In this document: positions 1 to 11,878 of the stretch, piece after piece
How the letters are laid out: the number at the start of each line of letters is the position of its first letter
How positions within the stretch are numbered: the first letter of the stretch is position 1
From: JALORV01 sp963703945
GTDB taxonomy: Bacteria > Pseudomonadota > Gammaproteobacteria > Burkholderiales > Burkholderiaceae_F
NCBI GenBank assembly: GCA_963703945.1
Contig: CAVPGM010000011.1
Span: forward strand, 432,381-496,380
Direction: 5' to 3'
Length of the DNA: 64,000 bases
Notes under the pieces: model-generated
Database searches by the model: none
The model's input: the letters and a program-made list of their open reading frames with translations, nothing else
Told to the model about the DNA's origin: nothing
Made by a program: the position numbers and the translations under genes

Positions 1-1
1 C

Positions 2-549
2 TTCGATTCCGGGCTGACGGTCGCGATCGAGCCGCCCGAGCTCGAGATGCGGGTGGCGATCCTGCTGAAGAAGGCCGAGACCGAAGGCGTCGAGATGACG
101 GAGGACGTCGCCTTCTTCATCGCCAAGAACCTGCGCAGCAACGTGCGCGAGCTCGAAGGCGCGCTGCGCAAGGTGATCGCCTTCTCGTCGTTTCACGGCC
201 GCGTCGTCACCATCGAGGTGGCGCGCGAGGCGCTCAAGGACCTGCTGTCGGCATCGACCGGGCAGGTCACGGTCGAGCAGATCCAGAAGACGGTCGCCGA
301 CTTCTACAAGATCAAGGTCGCCGACATGTACAGCAAGCGGCGCCCGAGCAACATCGCGCGGCCGCGCCAGGTCGCGATGTACCTGGCCAAGGAGCTGACG
401 CAGAAGAGCCTGCCGGAGATCGGCGAGCTGTTCGGCGGCCGCGACCACACGACGGTGCTGCACGCGGTGCGCAAGATCGGCGGCGAGCGCAGCAAGAACG
501 GCGAACTGAACCAGCGCTGCACGTGCTCGAACAGACGCTGAAGGGCTGA
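2..549 (+). CDS. dnaA: Chromosomal replication initiator DnaA, C-terminal part
   Basis: DnaA is the AAA+ initiator that binds DnaA boxes and opens the chromosomal origin. The window starts inside the gene, so the N-terminus and Walker motifs are missing. The end of the AAA+ lid is visible (SNVRELEGALRKV), followed by domain IV with the DNA-binding signature GGRDHTTVLHAVRKI. In the raw frame the protein ends at 541 with an odd tail. A one-base shift near 515 restores the usual family ending (LHVLEQTLKG) and a stop at 547-549, so the break is probably a sequence error. Followed by a candidate origin and then dnaN, as expected. Confidence 0.95.
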   Translation, partial: RFRADGRDRAARARDAGGDPAEEGRDRRRRDDGGRRLLHRQEPAQQRARARRRAAQGDRLLVVSRPRRHHRGGARGAQGPAVGIDRAGHGRADPEDGRRLLQDQGRRHVQQAAPEQHRAAAPGRDVPGQGADAEEPAGDRRAVRRPRPHDGAARGAQDRRRAQQERRTEPALHVLEQTLKG

Positions 550-804
550 GGCAGGCGTGTGGACAACCACGGGAGCGCCTGTGGACAGGCTGTGGACAGT
601 TCGCGGTGACGGCGCAATGGCGCTCAGGTTGTCCTTGTTCTGCACAGCGACGCCCACAGCGCTGGCGCAGCAGCTTGTCCACAGCGACTCGTGGCGACAC
701 AAGTGACTGATACATAAGCCGCTTGGCGAGCTTGTCCCCAGCAGGCAGCGCGTGACTTATCTATCTATTAATCTATCTATCATAGGAAAAGAAAGAAGTA
801 GAAG
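550..804. other. oriC: Candidate chromosomal replication origin (oriC) between dnaA and dnaN
   Basis: This gene-free spacer holds a cluster of 9-mers close to the DnaA box TTATCCACA. They are TGTGGACAA at 558-566, TGTGGACAG at 580-588 and 591-599, TTGTCCACA at 675-683, and weaker TTGTCCTTG at 629-637 and TTGTCCCCA at 732-740. An AT-rich repeat (757-783) lies next to dnaN and could be the unwinding element. Position between dnaA and dnaN is a common origin site. Origin activity itself is inferred. Confidence 0.65.
757..783. repeat. AT-rich TATC tetranucleotide repeat upstream of dnaN
   Basis: About 27 bases made of two blocks of repeated TATC/CTAT units around a central TTAA. It is the most AT-rich stretch near dnaN in a GC-rich background. 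It could be a DNA unwinding element or part of the dnaN promoter; the sequence alone does not decide. Confidence 0.5.
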
Positions 805-1909
805 ATGCAACTCGTCAAAGCCAGCCGCGATGCGTTGCTCAAGCCATTGCAGGTTGTGAGCGGAATCGTCGAGCGACGCCAGACGCTGCCGATCCTTGCC
901 AACATTCTGGTGCGCAAGGACGGCGAGCGCGTGTCGTTCACGGCGACCGACCTCGAGCTCCAGATCCAGACCTCTGCGCCGATCGGCGCAGGCAAGGATG
1001 TCGCGGCGACCACCGTGGCGGCGCGCAAGCTGGTCGACATCCTGCGCGCGCTGCCCGAGGCCGACGTCCAACTGTCGCTCGCGAACAAGAAGCTGGCTGT
1101 GGCCAGCGGCAAGAGCCGCTTCACGCTGCAGACGCTGCCGGCCGAGGAATTTCCCACCGTTGCGCAGGCCGAGTTCACGGCCGACTTCTCGCTGCCGGCG
1201 GCGACGCTGAAGTACCTGCTGTCGATGGTGCACTTCGCGATGGCGCAGCAGGACATCCGCTACTACCTGAACGGCATGCTGCTCGTGGTCGACGGCACGA
1301 CGGTGCGCGCGGTCGCCACCGACGGCCACCGGCTGGCGCTGTGCGAGGTGCAGAAGGACGGTGCGCGAGCGCGAAGATCGAGGCGATCATTCCGCGCAAG
1401 ACCATCCTCGAACTGCCGCGCCTGCTGCCCGACAGCGAGGACCCGGTGCGCGTGCAGATGGCCGCGACGCAGGTGAAGTTCACCTTCGGCGACATGGAGC
1501 TGATCTCCAAGCTGGTCGAAGGCAAGTTCCCGGACTACCACCGCGTGATCCCGCAGCCAACACGAAGTCGTTCGTCGATCGGCCGCGAGGACCTGCTGCA
1601 CGCGCTGCAGCGCGCCGCGATCCTGACGACGCGACAAGTTCAAGGGCGTGCGGCTGGTATTGGCGCCGCGGCAGCCTGCAGATCAACTCGACCAATGCCG
1701 ACCAGGAAGACGCGCAGGAAGAACTCGAGATCGATTACGCCGGCGACGGCCTCGAGATCGGCTTCAACGTCAACTACCTGATCGACGTGCTGCTCAACGT
1801 CAAGGGCGAGCAGCTCAAGTTCGCGCTCGGCGACGCGCTCGGCAGCGCGCTGATGACGCTGCCCGACAGCGACAAGTTCAAGTACGTCGTGATGCCGATG
1901 CGGATCTGA
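805..1909 (+). CDS. dnaN: DNA polymerase III beta sliding clamp (frame broken in this sequence)
   Basis: DnaN is the ring-shaped clamp that tethers DNA polymerase III to DNA. The N-terminus (MQLVKASRDALLKPLQVV) and the segments IRYYLNGMLL and VRAVATDGHRLAL are typical, and the end KYVVMPMRI matches the clamp's C-terminus. The span of 1105 bases equals about 368 residues, the family's normal length. The reading frame shifts near 1360, 1558-1565, 1630 and 1660, yet all segments are present in order. Because dnaN is essential and single-copy, these breaks are best read as sequence errors. It starts at an ATG preceded by a purine-rich stretch (aaagaag). Confidence 0.93.
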
Positions 1910-1998
1910 TTCGCATCGAGCTGCCGTCGACGGACCTGCAAACTCAGCAAGACGGCTGAGCGACCCGCGATGTCAGCAGTACCGAATGCAGACCACCG

Positions 1999-4535
<2,537 letters not shown>

Positions 4536-4835
4536 CTTCCCTTCAGAAGCACATCGTCAAAGTTAGCTTCGGATCGGACAGGCCCTCGTCAACAAGGGCC
4601 ATCGTTCCCTCAACTTTCCTCTGCGGGTACTGACCTAAGCAAACGATGTGCCCTTGTCTTTCACGGCAACCGCGACGAAGCGCTCGTCCTATTTACGCAA
4701 GGCACTGCTGCACCTGCCGAGCGTCGCTCATTTGCACTCGCACATGAGCTGCGAAAGCTAAAGGCAGAGGTGTGCGTGCCGGTGGGCGCGTGGGCCCCGA
4801 CGCTCAGCGGCGCCGGCGGCCGGCCCGGCAGCGGT
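4536..4835. other. Gene-poor spacer with nested inverted repeats after gyrB
   Basis: An outer perfect 9-base inverted repeat (GCACATCGT 4549-4557, ACGATGTGC 4643-4651) encloses an inner hairpin GGCCCT/AGGGCC at 4581-4600. There is no T-run, so this is not a classical terminator. A plus-strand frame stays open from the gyrB stop to about 4920 and includes the protein-like stretch HGNRDEALVLFTQGT, but it has no plausible start. It may be a gene remnant. Nothing else is recognisable. Confidence 0.35.
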
Positions 4836-7163
4836 TCAAACGTCGACCTCCCAGGCCCCACGAGCGCGGGTGCCGGCGCGCAGCCTTCGCGTTGCGGCGT
4901 GCAGTACCAGGTCGCCGACGATCACGTTGGGTAGCCCGTTATTAAAGGCTGCCCAGGCACCGCCGGAGTTCTTGCTGCGCCACACGCCGCGATCCGTGGC
5001 GATGAACAGCTGACTCGAGTTCTTGGGATCGACCACCAGCGCGCTGACAGCCATGTCTGGCAAGTTACCCGTGCGATCGCTGAAAGTCTTGCCGCCGTTG
5101 AGTGAGCGGAAGACGTGGCCGCCACCCTGTCGTGAACACGTGGCCCACACTGTCTTGCCGGTGGCGCCGACCACAGTGATGTCACTCACATAGCCGGGCA
5201 GCGCGCCCAGCACAGTGACTTGCGCCGCGGCCCATCCGCCGGTACTGCGCGTCACCCGCAAGACCTGGCCGCTGAGCATGCCGACCAGGATCAGCCTGTT
5301 GTCGATGATGGCCAGTGCGGTGGCCAGGTCGGGGTCGGCATCGGCCGAGGTCGGCAGCAGAACTTCGTCCCACTGATCGCCGTCGTTGGAAGAGACCCAT
5401 AGGCTCCTGCCGGCCTTTACGAGCACCTGGCCGCGGACCTCGAGCGGTGGATAGAACAGACAGCTGTAGCCGTCGGGGGTGGGCGGGCTGACGTCGGTCC
5501 ACTCGAAGGCGGCGGCGCCCAGCGCAGCCGCGCGCTCGATCGGCATGTCGTAGTAGCTGTGGAATACGAGTGATCCGGCGCTGCGGTCGAGCGCTGCGCA
5601 GTCGCCGCCGTCACCCAGCGCAACCTGGTCCCAGTGACGCGGACCGGCCAGCGATAGCGAGCCGTTATCCTGTGTGCCGCCGAACAGCCAACCGGGGTCG
5701 GCGTCGAGTTGCGCGAGGTACTCAAACTCGGTGATGCCCAGGCCCGGATTGAGCGAGGCCCAGTGGTCGCAACGATCGGCCGAGCGGTACAGGCCACCGT
5801 CGTTGCAGGCATAGACCACGCCAGGATTGGCGCGGTCGAAGGCGACGAAGTGCTGGTCGGGGTGGATCGAATCGGCGTTGGCCCGTGAAGAGACATTGCT
5901 CCAGGAGATCCCTGCGGCCGTGCGGCGTCCGCGGTACAAGTCGATGGCGCCCCAGAGCACGAAGTCGGGGTCATCGGGCGCGACGCCCAGGCACCAGTCG
6001 TACCAAGCCTGGCTCGTCTTCATGCCCGCGGGCACGTTCTGGGCCTGGAACGCACCGCCCGCGCTGGCGCGCCGCCACAGCATGGGCGCAGTGCCGATGC
6101 AGCCAGCCACCCACACCACCGCCCCGTTGCCTGGCGCGTGGCAGACCTCCAGCCGCTTGATGCGCGCGTTGGCCGGTGCACCGGGCAGGGCCACGGCGGC
6201 CCAGGTGACGCCGCCGTCGGCACTGCGCATCAAACCGCTGGAAAAGGCGGCAAGGATCTCACTGGGCGCGCCCGGATGGATCGACACGCTCCAGCACAAG
6301 CCGCCAATCACGGCCTGCACCGTTTGCCCGCCGTTGCGGCTGACGAACAGACCCTTGTCGGTGGCGACCCACACGCGCAGCGGGTCGCCGGGATCCACCG
6401 CCAGGTCGTAGGCGCCGGTGCCAGTGAGAGCAGCGCTGGGCATGGCGGTCCAGGTGGCACCGCCGTCGCTGGAGCGCAGCAGGCCCACTCCATAGGGAAT
6501 CTGGCCATCACCGTCGCCAGTGGCCGCGTAGACGATGCCCGGCGACGAAGTCGACTGCGCGACGGCGCCCATCACAAGCGTGGGTTGTCGGTCGGTCAAT
6601 GGCGACCAAGTGGCGCCCTGGTCGAGGCTGCCCCAAAGCCCTCCCCCGGCCGAACACAGCACTAGGTGGCGCGGGTTGGAGTTGTCGACCATCAGGCCGC
6701 TGCAGCGTCCCGACACAGACGGCGTCGAACCCGTTCCGCTGCCATACGTCTGGCCATGTGGGATCAGCGTCGGGCCGAGATCGCGCCAAGCCGGCAGCGC
6801 GGCCTTGGCGATGGCGGTGAACGACGGTTCCGGGGCTGAGCTGGCGGCCGCCCGGGCCGTCTTAGCCCGAACGCGGCGCACCGTGGGCGCGATAGCAGCG
6901 GTGGACGCGGCGTCGCCCACATTTTCTTCGCCGGGCAGGCCGCGCTGCTGGCCGAAGAAGCGTCGGCGTGCCGTGGCCTTGCCTTCGGGGTGTTCGATTT
7001 CGAGCTTTTCCTTTAGCAAAGCCCGCGCGGTGCGGGCGCCCGCCTTGGCCGGACGCTCAACCAGCACGCGTCCACTTGCCGCACCCCACGGTGCGACGTT
7101 GGCCGATCGGGTGGCCAGGTCCTTCACCAACTTGGTTCGGGTGGCGGTCTCGGGGGTCTTCAT
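4836..7163 (-). CDS. Asp-box (BNR/sialidase-type) beta-propeller protein, 775 aa
   Basis: The protein carries many Asp-box motifs of the S-x-D-x-G-x-T-W type (SSDGGATW, SADGGVTW, SLNGGKTF, SKNSGGAW, LDQGATW), spread over about residues 170-750. These mark the hairpin tips of beta-propellers of the BNR/VPS10 kind. The first 130 residues are Ala/Arg-rich and form no recognisable domain. I see no clear signal peptide or sialidase catalytic residues, so glycosidase activity cannot be claimed; binding or scaffolding is as likely. Start chosen at an ATG preceded by GGGAGAGG. It is the last of three minus-strand genes (7618 to 4836), probably an operon. The frame is intact. Confidence 0.75.
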   Translation of the reverse strand: MKTPETATRTKLVKDLATRSANVAPWGAASGRVLVERPAKAGARTARALLKEKLEIEHPEGKATARRRFFGQQRGLPGEENVGDAASTAAIAPTVRRVRAKTARAAASSAPEPSFTAIAKAALPAWRDLGPTLIPHGQTYGSGTGSTPSVSGRCSGLMVDNSNPRHLVLCSAGGGLWGSLDQGATWSPLTDRQPTLVMGAVAQSTSSPGIVYAATGDGDGQIPYGVGLLRSSDGGATWTAMPSAALTGTGAYDLAVDPGDPLRVWVATDKGLFVSRNGGQTVQAVIGGLCWSVSIHPGAPSEILAAFSSGLMRSADGGVTWAAVALPGAPANARIKRLEVCHAPGNGAVVWVAGCIGTAPMLWRRASAGGAFQAQNVPAGMKTSQAWYDWCLGVAPDDPDFVLWGAIDLYRGRRTAAGISWSNVSSRANADSIHPDQHFVAFDRANPGVVYACNDGGLYRSADRCDHWASLNPGLGITEFEYLAQLDADPGWLFGGTQDNGSLSLAGPRHWDQVALGDGGDCAALDRSAGSLVFHSYYDMPIERAAALGAAAFEWTDVSPPTPDGYSCLFYPPLEVRGQVLVKAGRSLWVSSNDGDQWDEVLLPTSADADPDLATALAIIDNRLILVGMLSGQVLRVTRSTGGWAAAQVTVLGALPGYVSDITVVGATGKTVWATCSRQGGGHVFRSLNGGKTFSDRTGNLPDMAVSALVVDPKNSSQLFIATDRGVWRSKNSGGAWAAFNNGLPNVIVGDLVLHAATRRLRAGTRARGAWEVDV

Positions 7164-7205
7164 GGGGCCTCTCCCAGGGAATGGCGGGGCGCGACGGGAG
7201 CGTGT

Positions 7206-7397
7206 TCAGGGCTTCTTGCTCGCGGGGCGTTTGCCCCCCCGAGCGGGCTTCGGCGGCTTGACGGCCTGTGCCGGCGCCGGCAGCCCGCGCTGTAGCGCGA
7301 ACTGGCGCGCGCGCTGCAGTGCACGGCCTTCGGCCGGTTCGTCGGGTTCTGCCGGCGGCGTGGTCGACGTCGCCGGACCGGGGCGTGGCTTGCGCAT
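7206..7397 (-). CDS. Small basic Pro/Lys-rich protein, 63 aa, unknown function
   Basis: Small open frame that starts 8 nt after the stop of the preceding 70-residue gene and ends about 40 nt before the beta-propeller gene, so it sits in the middle of a three-gene minus-strand unit. The product is rich in Pro, Arg, Lys and Ala (it ends GGKRPASKKP) and has no signal peptide or membrane segment. No family is recognised. Tight spacing supports it being real, but its low-complexity composition keeps confidence moderate. Confidence 0.45.
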   Translation of the reverse strand: MRKPRPGPATSTTPPAEPDEPAEGRALQRARQFALQRGLPAPAQAVKPPKPARGGKRPASKKP

Positions 7398-7405
7398 GCT
7401 GCCGC

Positions 7406-7618
7406 TCAGCGTGGATCTTCCGCCGGCGCACGCAGGCGGCGGGCCAGCGCTTCGATAACGACGTCGATCAGCAACCAGGTCGCGAGGAAAGCGCCGCACT
7501 CAAGCGCAAAGCTGTGGAACTTGTAGAACAGTTCGGCGATGAGGAAGGCCAGCAGCAAGCCGGGCACGCGCACCGGCAGGTCACCATGACGGCGCAGCGC
7601 ACGCAGGAACTCAAGCAT
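7406..7618 (-). CDS. Small membrane protein, 70 aa, unknown function
   Basis: Starts at an ATG with a good ribosome-binding site (GGAGG, 8 nt upstream), which decides this start over longer versions. A basic N-terminus (FLRALRRHGDLPVRV) precedes one or two hydrophobic segments (LLLAFLIAELFY and FLATWLLIDVVIEAL), consistent with a small inner-membrane protein. It is the first gene of the minus-strand unit leading to the Asp-box propeller. No family is recognised. Confidence 0.5.
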   Translation of the reverse strand: MLEFLRALRRHGDLPVRVPGLLLAFLIAELFYKFHSFALECGAFLATWLLIDVVIEALARRLRAPAEDPR

Positions 7619-7993
7619 CGTGGCCTCCGAAAAGTCGAACCGCCACATGGCGGCGAAAGCCATTAGAGCATTGCAATGTGCAGGTGCCAACCGCCAAGCA
7701 CTGGAAGGTGGCGGCGTTCCCGCGACCGCGTGATCACGGCGGTGGGAGACCTTTTCAGGCTTATCGGTGTTTGGCGACGGCGCGATGTCGAGCACGGCGC
7801 TTTCAGATTCTCCAAGTCGTCTACGGTCCGAATGCGAGCTGCGTCGCGATGGCGCCATGTGGCCCGGTGCATCAGATCGGCGGCCGGATCTGGCGACGAC
7901 CAAGTGGACAAAAAAAAAAAAACATTCAACGAGTGCGCGCTCTTCTTGGTGGGCAGGTTGTATGACCTGTTCCTGCACCACGGCGGCAAGCCC
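7619..7993. other. Spacer without a supported gene
   Basis: Short frames exist on both strands but none has a convincing start, ribosome-binding site or recognisable domain. A run of 13 A at 7911-7923 interrupts otherwise GC-rich sequence. Sequence quality appears to fall from here into the A-rich tract that follows. Confidence 0.3.
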
Positions 7994-8245
<252 letters not shown>

Positions 8246-8319
8246 CGCACATGCTGAGCAGTCGAGACTGCTTCCGGAGACGCGATCGCGAGGATGCGGA
8301 CAGATAAAAAAAAAATAAT

Positions 8320-8686
8320 TATAAGAACACGACCAGGCGAAGGCGCGCACCAGGAAACTGTCAAAAGGAAAGCAGAACCAGAACAGCAAGGTCGCTCTTA
8401 GCGACCTCGGCGCGGAAGAGATGAGATACGCGACGGGGTATGCGGCGACACGGCGAGCACGGTCGTCCACAAGGAGATCTTGAGCGTGATGAAGAGAACC
8501 TCGACGTATACCGACGAGGCGAAGAGCTGGCGGTACGGCGCGAGCGTGAACCCGCCATCCTTGTAGACACTAAGCAGCAGCAGCTGGCCGACCGGATAGA
8601 CCAGCATGACCAGCAGCAGCAGGACCAGTGGAGCGCCATGAAAATCTGCCGCCACCGCGCCGGCTGGCCTCAGCACGCACCGCCAT
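8320..8686 (-). pseudogene. ABC transporter permease (polyamine/PotB type), N-terminal fragment
   Basis: Segments in two frames match the start of a spermidine/putrescine-type permease: a first membrane helix (VLLLLVMLVYPVGQLLLL), the loop DGGFTLAPYRQLFASSVY, the second helix ISLWTTVLAV, and then YPVAYLISSAPRSLRATLL and SFLVRAFAW. It stops abruptly near 8320 at the A-rich tract, so about two thirds of the protein, including the EAA loop, is missing. It lies just downstream of the ATPase gene on the same strand. Truncated either in the genome or by bad assembly. Confidence 0.65.
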
Positions 8687-8705
8687 CTCCTGTGAGTTCA
8701 CCGCA

Positions 8706-9785
8706 TCATTCCGCGATTGCGACAGCGTCTGCCTCCTGCCATTGCACCGACATTTCCTCTCCCCGCGATAGCTGTCCGCCAGGCGACAGTCGCATAGGCC
8801 GCAATGATCGGCAGCGAGCCAGGCACACCGCTGTAAGATACAGCTTGGTAAGCCGGACGACATCACATCGAGCACGCGCACCGAGATGAAACCCGCCTCC
8901 CGCCGATACCGATCAGCGAGAGGTTTTGCTGCTGCAACATGACGCCTCACTTTTGCCGAACGTCAGGTTCGGGTCGTGGTGCTCGCGCGTGCGTGCACCT
9001 GCCCGCCGCTCAACGCGACGCCGACGAAGCCAGTGGAAGTTCGGTCACGACCGCGGCAGAAGATTGGAATCGCCGATGAAGTCGGCGACGAACAGCGTGC
9101 GCGGATGGAAGTACAGATCGCCGGTGTACCGAGTTGCTCGATCCTGCCGCCGTTCATCAGGCAGATGCGATCCGACATGGTCATCGCCTCGTCCTGGTCG
9201 TGCGTGACGTAGATGATCGTCGTGCCGAGTTCGCGATGAATGCGTTTGATCTCAAGTTGCATCTGGTCGCGGAGCTTGCGATCAAGCGCGCCTAGCGGTT
9301 CGTCCATCAATATGATCGATGGACGGTAGACAACGCACCGCGCGAGCGCGATGCGCTGCTGCTGCCCGCCTGACAGTTCGCGCGGATATCGTTTCGCCAA
9401 TTGCGGCAGGCGCACGATTTCCAGCGCTTCTCCAACGCGGCGGCGCGACTCGGCCGCATCGACTTTGCGCATCTTGAGCGGGAACGCTACGTTTTCCTCG
9501 ACGGTCAGGTGCGGGAACAGCGCATAGTTCTGGAACACCATGCCGATGTCGCGTTTATAAGGCGCGCTAAAGGTACATAGGCGCCGTTGATCAGCACCTT
9601 ACCTTCGTCGGAGATGCGTGAGTCCGGCAATCAGGCTCAGGAGAGTGGTTTGTCCGAGCCAGAAGGTCCGAGCAGGTTAGGAATTCGCATCGGCGATTTC
9701 AGAACGGTTGGTGCCAGCGCCACGATGCTCGTAGCGCTTGCACAGATTCGAGATCTGAAGATTTGGACGATGGATGACGATACAG
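8706..9785 (-). CDS. ABC transporter ATPase (polyamine/PotA type), frame broken
   Basis: ATP-binding subunit of an importer. The intact core has the Q-loop (MVFQNYALFPHLTVEENV), signature LSGGQQQRIALAR, Walker B IILMDEPLGALD and H-loop YVTHDQDEAM. The Walker A region (LLGPSGSGQTTLLSLIAG) is readable near 9625-9680 after frame shifts, and the N-terminal LQISNLCKRY near 9750. The C-terminal TOBE-like part (TKLYLTAV, RGEEMSVQW, DAVAIAE) is readable near 8710-8850 in mixed frames. The order solute-binding protein, ATPase, permease on the minus strand is that of a Pot-type operon. The exact start is uncertain. Confidence 0.75.
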
Positions 9786-9807
9786 TGCGCGATTGTGCGG
9801 AGTGCGA

Positions 9808-10405
9808 TCAAGGCAAAATATATATATACTTCAAGATCCAGGCGTTGAAGCGTTCGATCACCGCCGCCTGATTATCCAGCCAGTAACTTGCGCGTCGATC
9901 TTCTGGCCGCTCTTGATGTTGGCGGGGAAAGTCGGGCAGTTCTTTGCGATCTCCGGCTTGATGAAGTCGAACGCGGCGGGCTGCGTAACGCCGGCCGGGA
10001 AGAACTCCGTGAGCGCTGCCATGCGCTTCGGATCGGAGGCGAACTTGATGATCTCGCGGCAGGCCGCTGCATTCGGCGTGCCTGCGAGGATCGACCAGTG
10101 GTCAACGCCCAGATATTCTGGTTCCACACGATTGTGACCGGTGCGCCGTTGGCCATGGCCGATTGAGGGCGCGACACCAGGTTGCGATCATGTCACTTCC
10201 CCGAGGTCAGCATTTGCTCGCACTGCGCGTCTGAGGTGCACCAGACGCCAACGTCAGACTTGATCTTGTCGAGGCTGGCAAAGGCGCGAGTGAGATCGCA
10301 GGATAGACCTCGAAGATCGCTGGCGCGGCGAGGGCCAGCGACGCCGACTGCGGCGGCCTTCAGTGTGCTGCGACGCTTTGTGTTGACAGTCGTATCTTCG
10401 GTCAT
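9808..10405 (-). pseudogene. Periplasmic polyamine-type solute-binding protein with internal deletion
   Basis: The start (ATG with AGGAG 6 nt upstream) is followed by a Tat-like leader KRRSTLKAAAVG. The C-terminal half is clear: SDVGVWCTSDAQCEQMLTSG, SAMANGAPVTIVWNQNIW, AACREIIKFASDPKRM, then YWLDNQAAVIERFNAWIL at the end. The whole span is about 600 bases against the usual 1000 or more. The leader runs almost directly into the middle of the protein, so roughly 150 residues of the first lobe are missing, besides several frame shifts. It probably bound a polyamine or similar cation for the adjacent ABC transporter. Confidence 0.65.
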
Positions 10406-10439
10406 GGGCGCTCCTTGCGGGATGAAGTGGGTGGGGCGT

Positions 10440-11445
10440 TCAACTGCGGGCGGTCGCACGAGCGGCGGCGAGCGGATGCCCGGTCTCCGACGCACGGGGT
10501 TGGCCGGGCGCGGGAAGGAGCCGGCCAGGATTGAATAGATTGTCGGGATCGAAGCTGCGCTTGATGGTGCGCATCATTTCGAGCTCGACCGAGGACTTGT
10601 AGTGCGCCATTTCGGGCAGCATCGTGCGACCGATGCCGTGCTCGGCGCTGAATGTTCCGCCGAGGTCATGCGCCGCGTCGTTGACGCGGCGTCGTATCTC
10701 CTGTGCGGCCGCCTCGCGGTCGGGCAATGCATTCCAGCGTTCGAAGGTGAAAAACGGAATGAAGTGCACGTTGCCGTCACCGAGGTGAGCAACGATCAGT
10801 ACGTCGATGTCCTGTACGACCTGGCGCACTGCCGTTGTCGCCCGTTCAATGAAGCGCGACACCATCGAAACCGGCACGGCGCAGTCCGTCGTCAGGCCCA
10901 TTCCGGCCTTTTTATTGGCCTCTGACACGCTGTGGCGCACTTCCCACATCGCCGCACGTTGCGCTTCGCTTGTCGCAATTGCGGCGTCGCGCAGCAGCCC
11001 TCGCTCGGTCGCGTGCTCGAGCACCCGCTGCAGCGCGTCCTGAAGCTCCGCAACCGCGCCTGTATCGGCCAACTCGATCAGCAGGTGCCAGGGATGCTCG
11101 CCTGGCAACGGGTTGCGGCGGCCCGGCACATGTTTCATCACCAGCCCCAGCTGCCTGGCGTCGATCATTTCGAACGCGGACAAGCGCGCGCCGCATGCCT
11201 GCTGGAACAGGCCGAGCAGCTGAAGTGCGGCGGCGGGATCGTTGGGCGCGGTCCATGCAACGGCGTGCGCCGTCGGCAGAGGGTGCAGCTTCAGGCACGC
11301 CGCGGTGATGATGCCAAGCGTAGCGACCGCGCCAGTCTTCCGTGTATCTAGCAACGTCGGAGGCGGCGATCTTCAACGCATCGCTACCGCCCACCCGCTC
11401 GCGTAGCTCGTCGAAGAACGCCGTCTCCAGCACCGCCATCCGCAT
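10440..11445 (-). pseudogene. FAD-binding oxidoreductase (GlcD/D-lactate dehydrogenase family), central deletion
   Basis: Flavoprotein that would oxidise a D-2-hydroxyacid. The N-terminus (from an ATG 6 nt after GGAGGG) reads as the family start up to VARYTEDWRGRY. The C-terminal FAD-oxidase domain begins ATLGIITAACLKLHPLP and contains VAHLGDGNVHF, GTFSAEHGIGRTMLP and SFDPDNLFNPGRLLP. The FAD-binding (PCMH) half between them, about 130-140 residues, is missing and the join is out of frame near 11350. It is first in a minus-strand unit with the solute-binding protein, ATPase and permease. An inverted repeat lies upstream. Confidence 0.75.
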
Positions 11446-11497
11446 AACCCTCCAGCGAAACGTCGTTCAGATCAACGAGCCGTAACGAGCACTTTTC

Positions 11498-11517
11498 GAC
11501 ATATTCAATCGTATGTC
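11498..11517. promoter_or_regulatory. Inverted repeat GACATA-N8-TATGTC, possible operator
   Basis: A perfect 6+6 inverted repeat 53-72 nt upstream of the FAD oxidoreductase start on the minus strand. Size and position suit a dimeric repressor of the FAD oxidoreductase/ABC transporter unit. No regulator gene lies next to it, so this is inference. Confidence 0.35.
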
Positions 11518-11878
11518 AATAGAAACGATCGGAATGCGATTGTTCTGCTTGCCCGATTTGCGGGATGCCAGCGTGCTTTGGCGCGCGACGATGCCGCGGC
11601 CTAGCCGGAGGTAGTGCTGCGATTCACGTTCTTCGTAAGGTATGCGCAGGGCGATTCAGTGATGTCGCCCTGCAGCGCCGGTTGTTTGCGGCGATGGCTT
11701 GGATCCGTCGGATCACGGACGTAAGGCGTTTCGAGGTGGGTAGCGTTGTGGGGGCGTCCTCCTCGCAGTCGAGTGGACCGTGGACGGTGTCGAGTCGGGC
11801 GGGAACGCTCGGCGGCGACGGCGACGGATTCCTCTCTTCAACGACGGCAAGACGTTCTGGTCGACCTGAGTCGCCACG
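11518..11878. other. Spacer without a supported gene
   Basis: I see open frames on both strands but none with recognisable motifs or a convincing ribosome-binding site. It separates the minus-strand transporter unit from the plus-strand broken gene at 11879. Confidence 0.3.

Noticed and set aside
4549..4651. Integron attC-like recombination site after gyrB
   Set aside because: The repeats lack the RYYYAAC and GTTRRRY core boxes.
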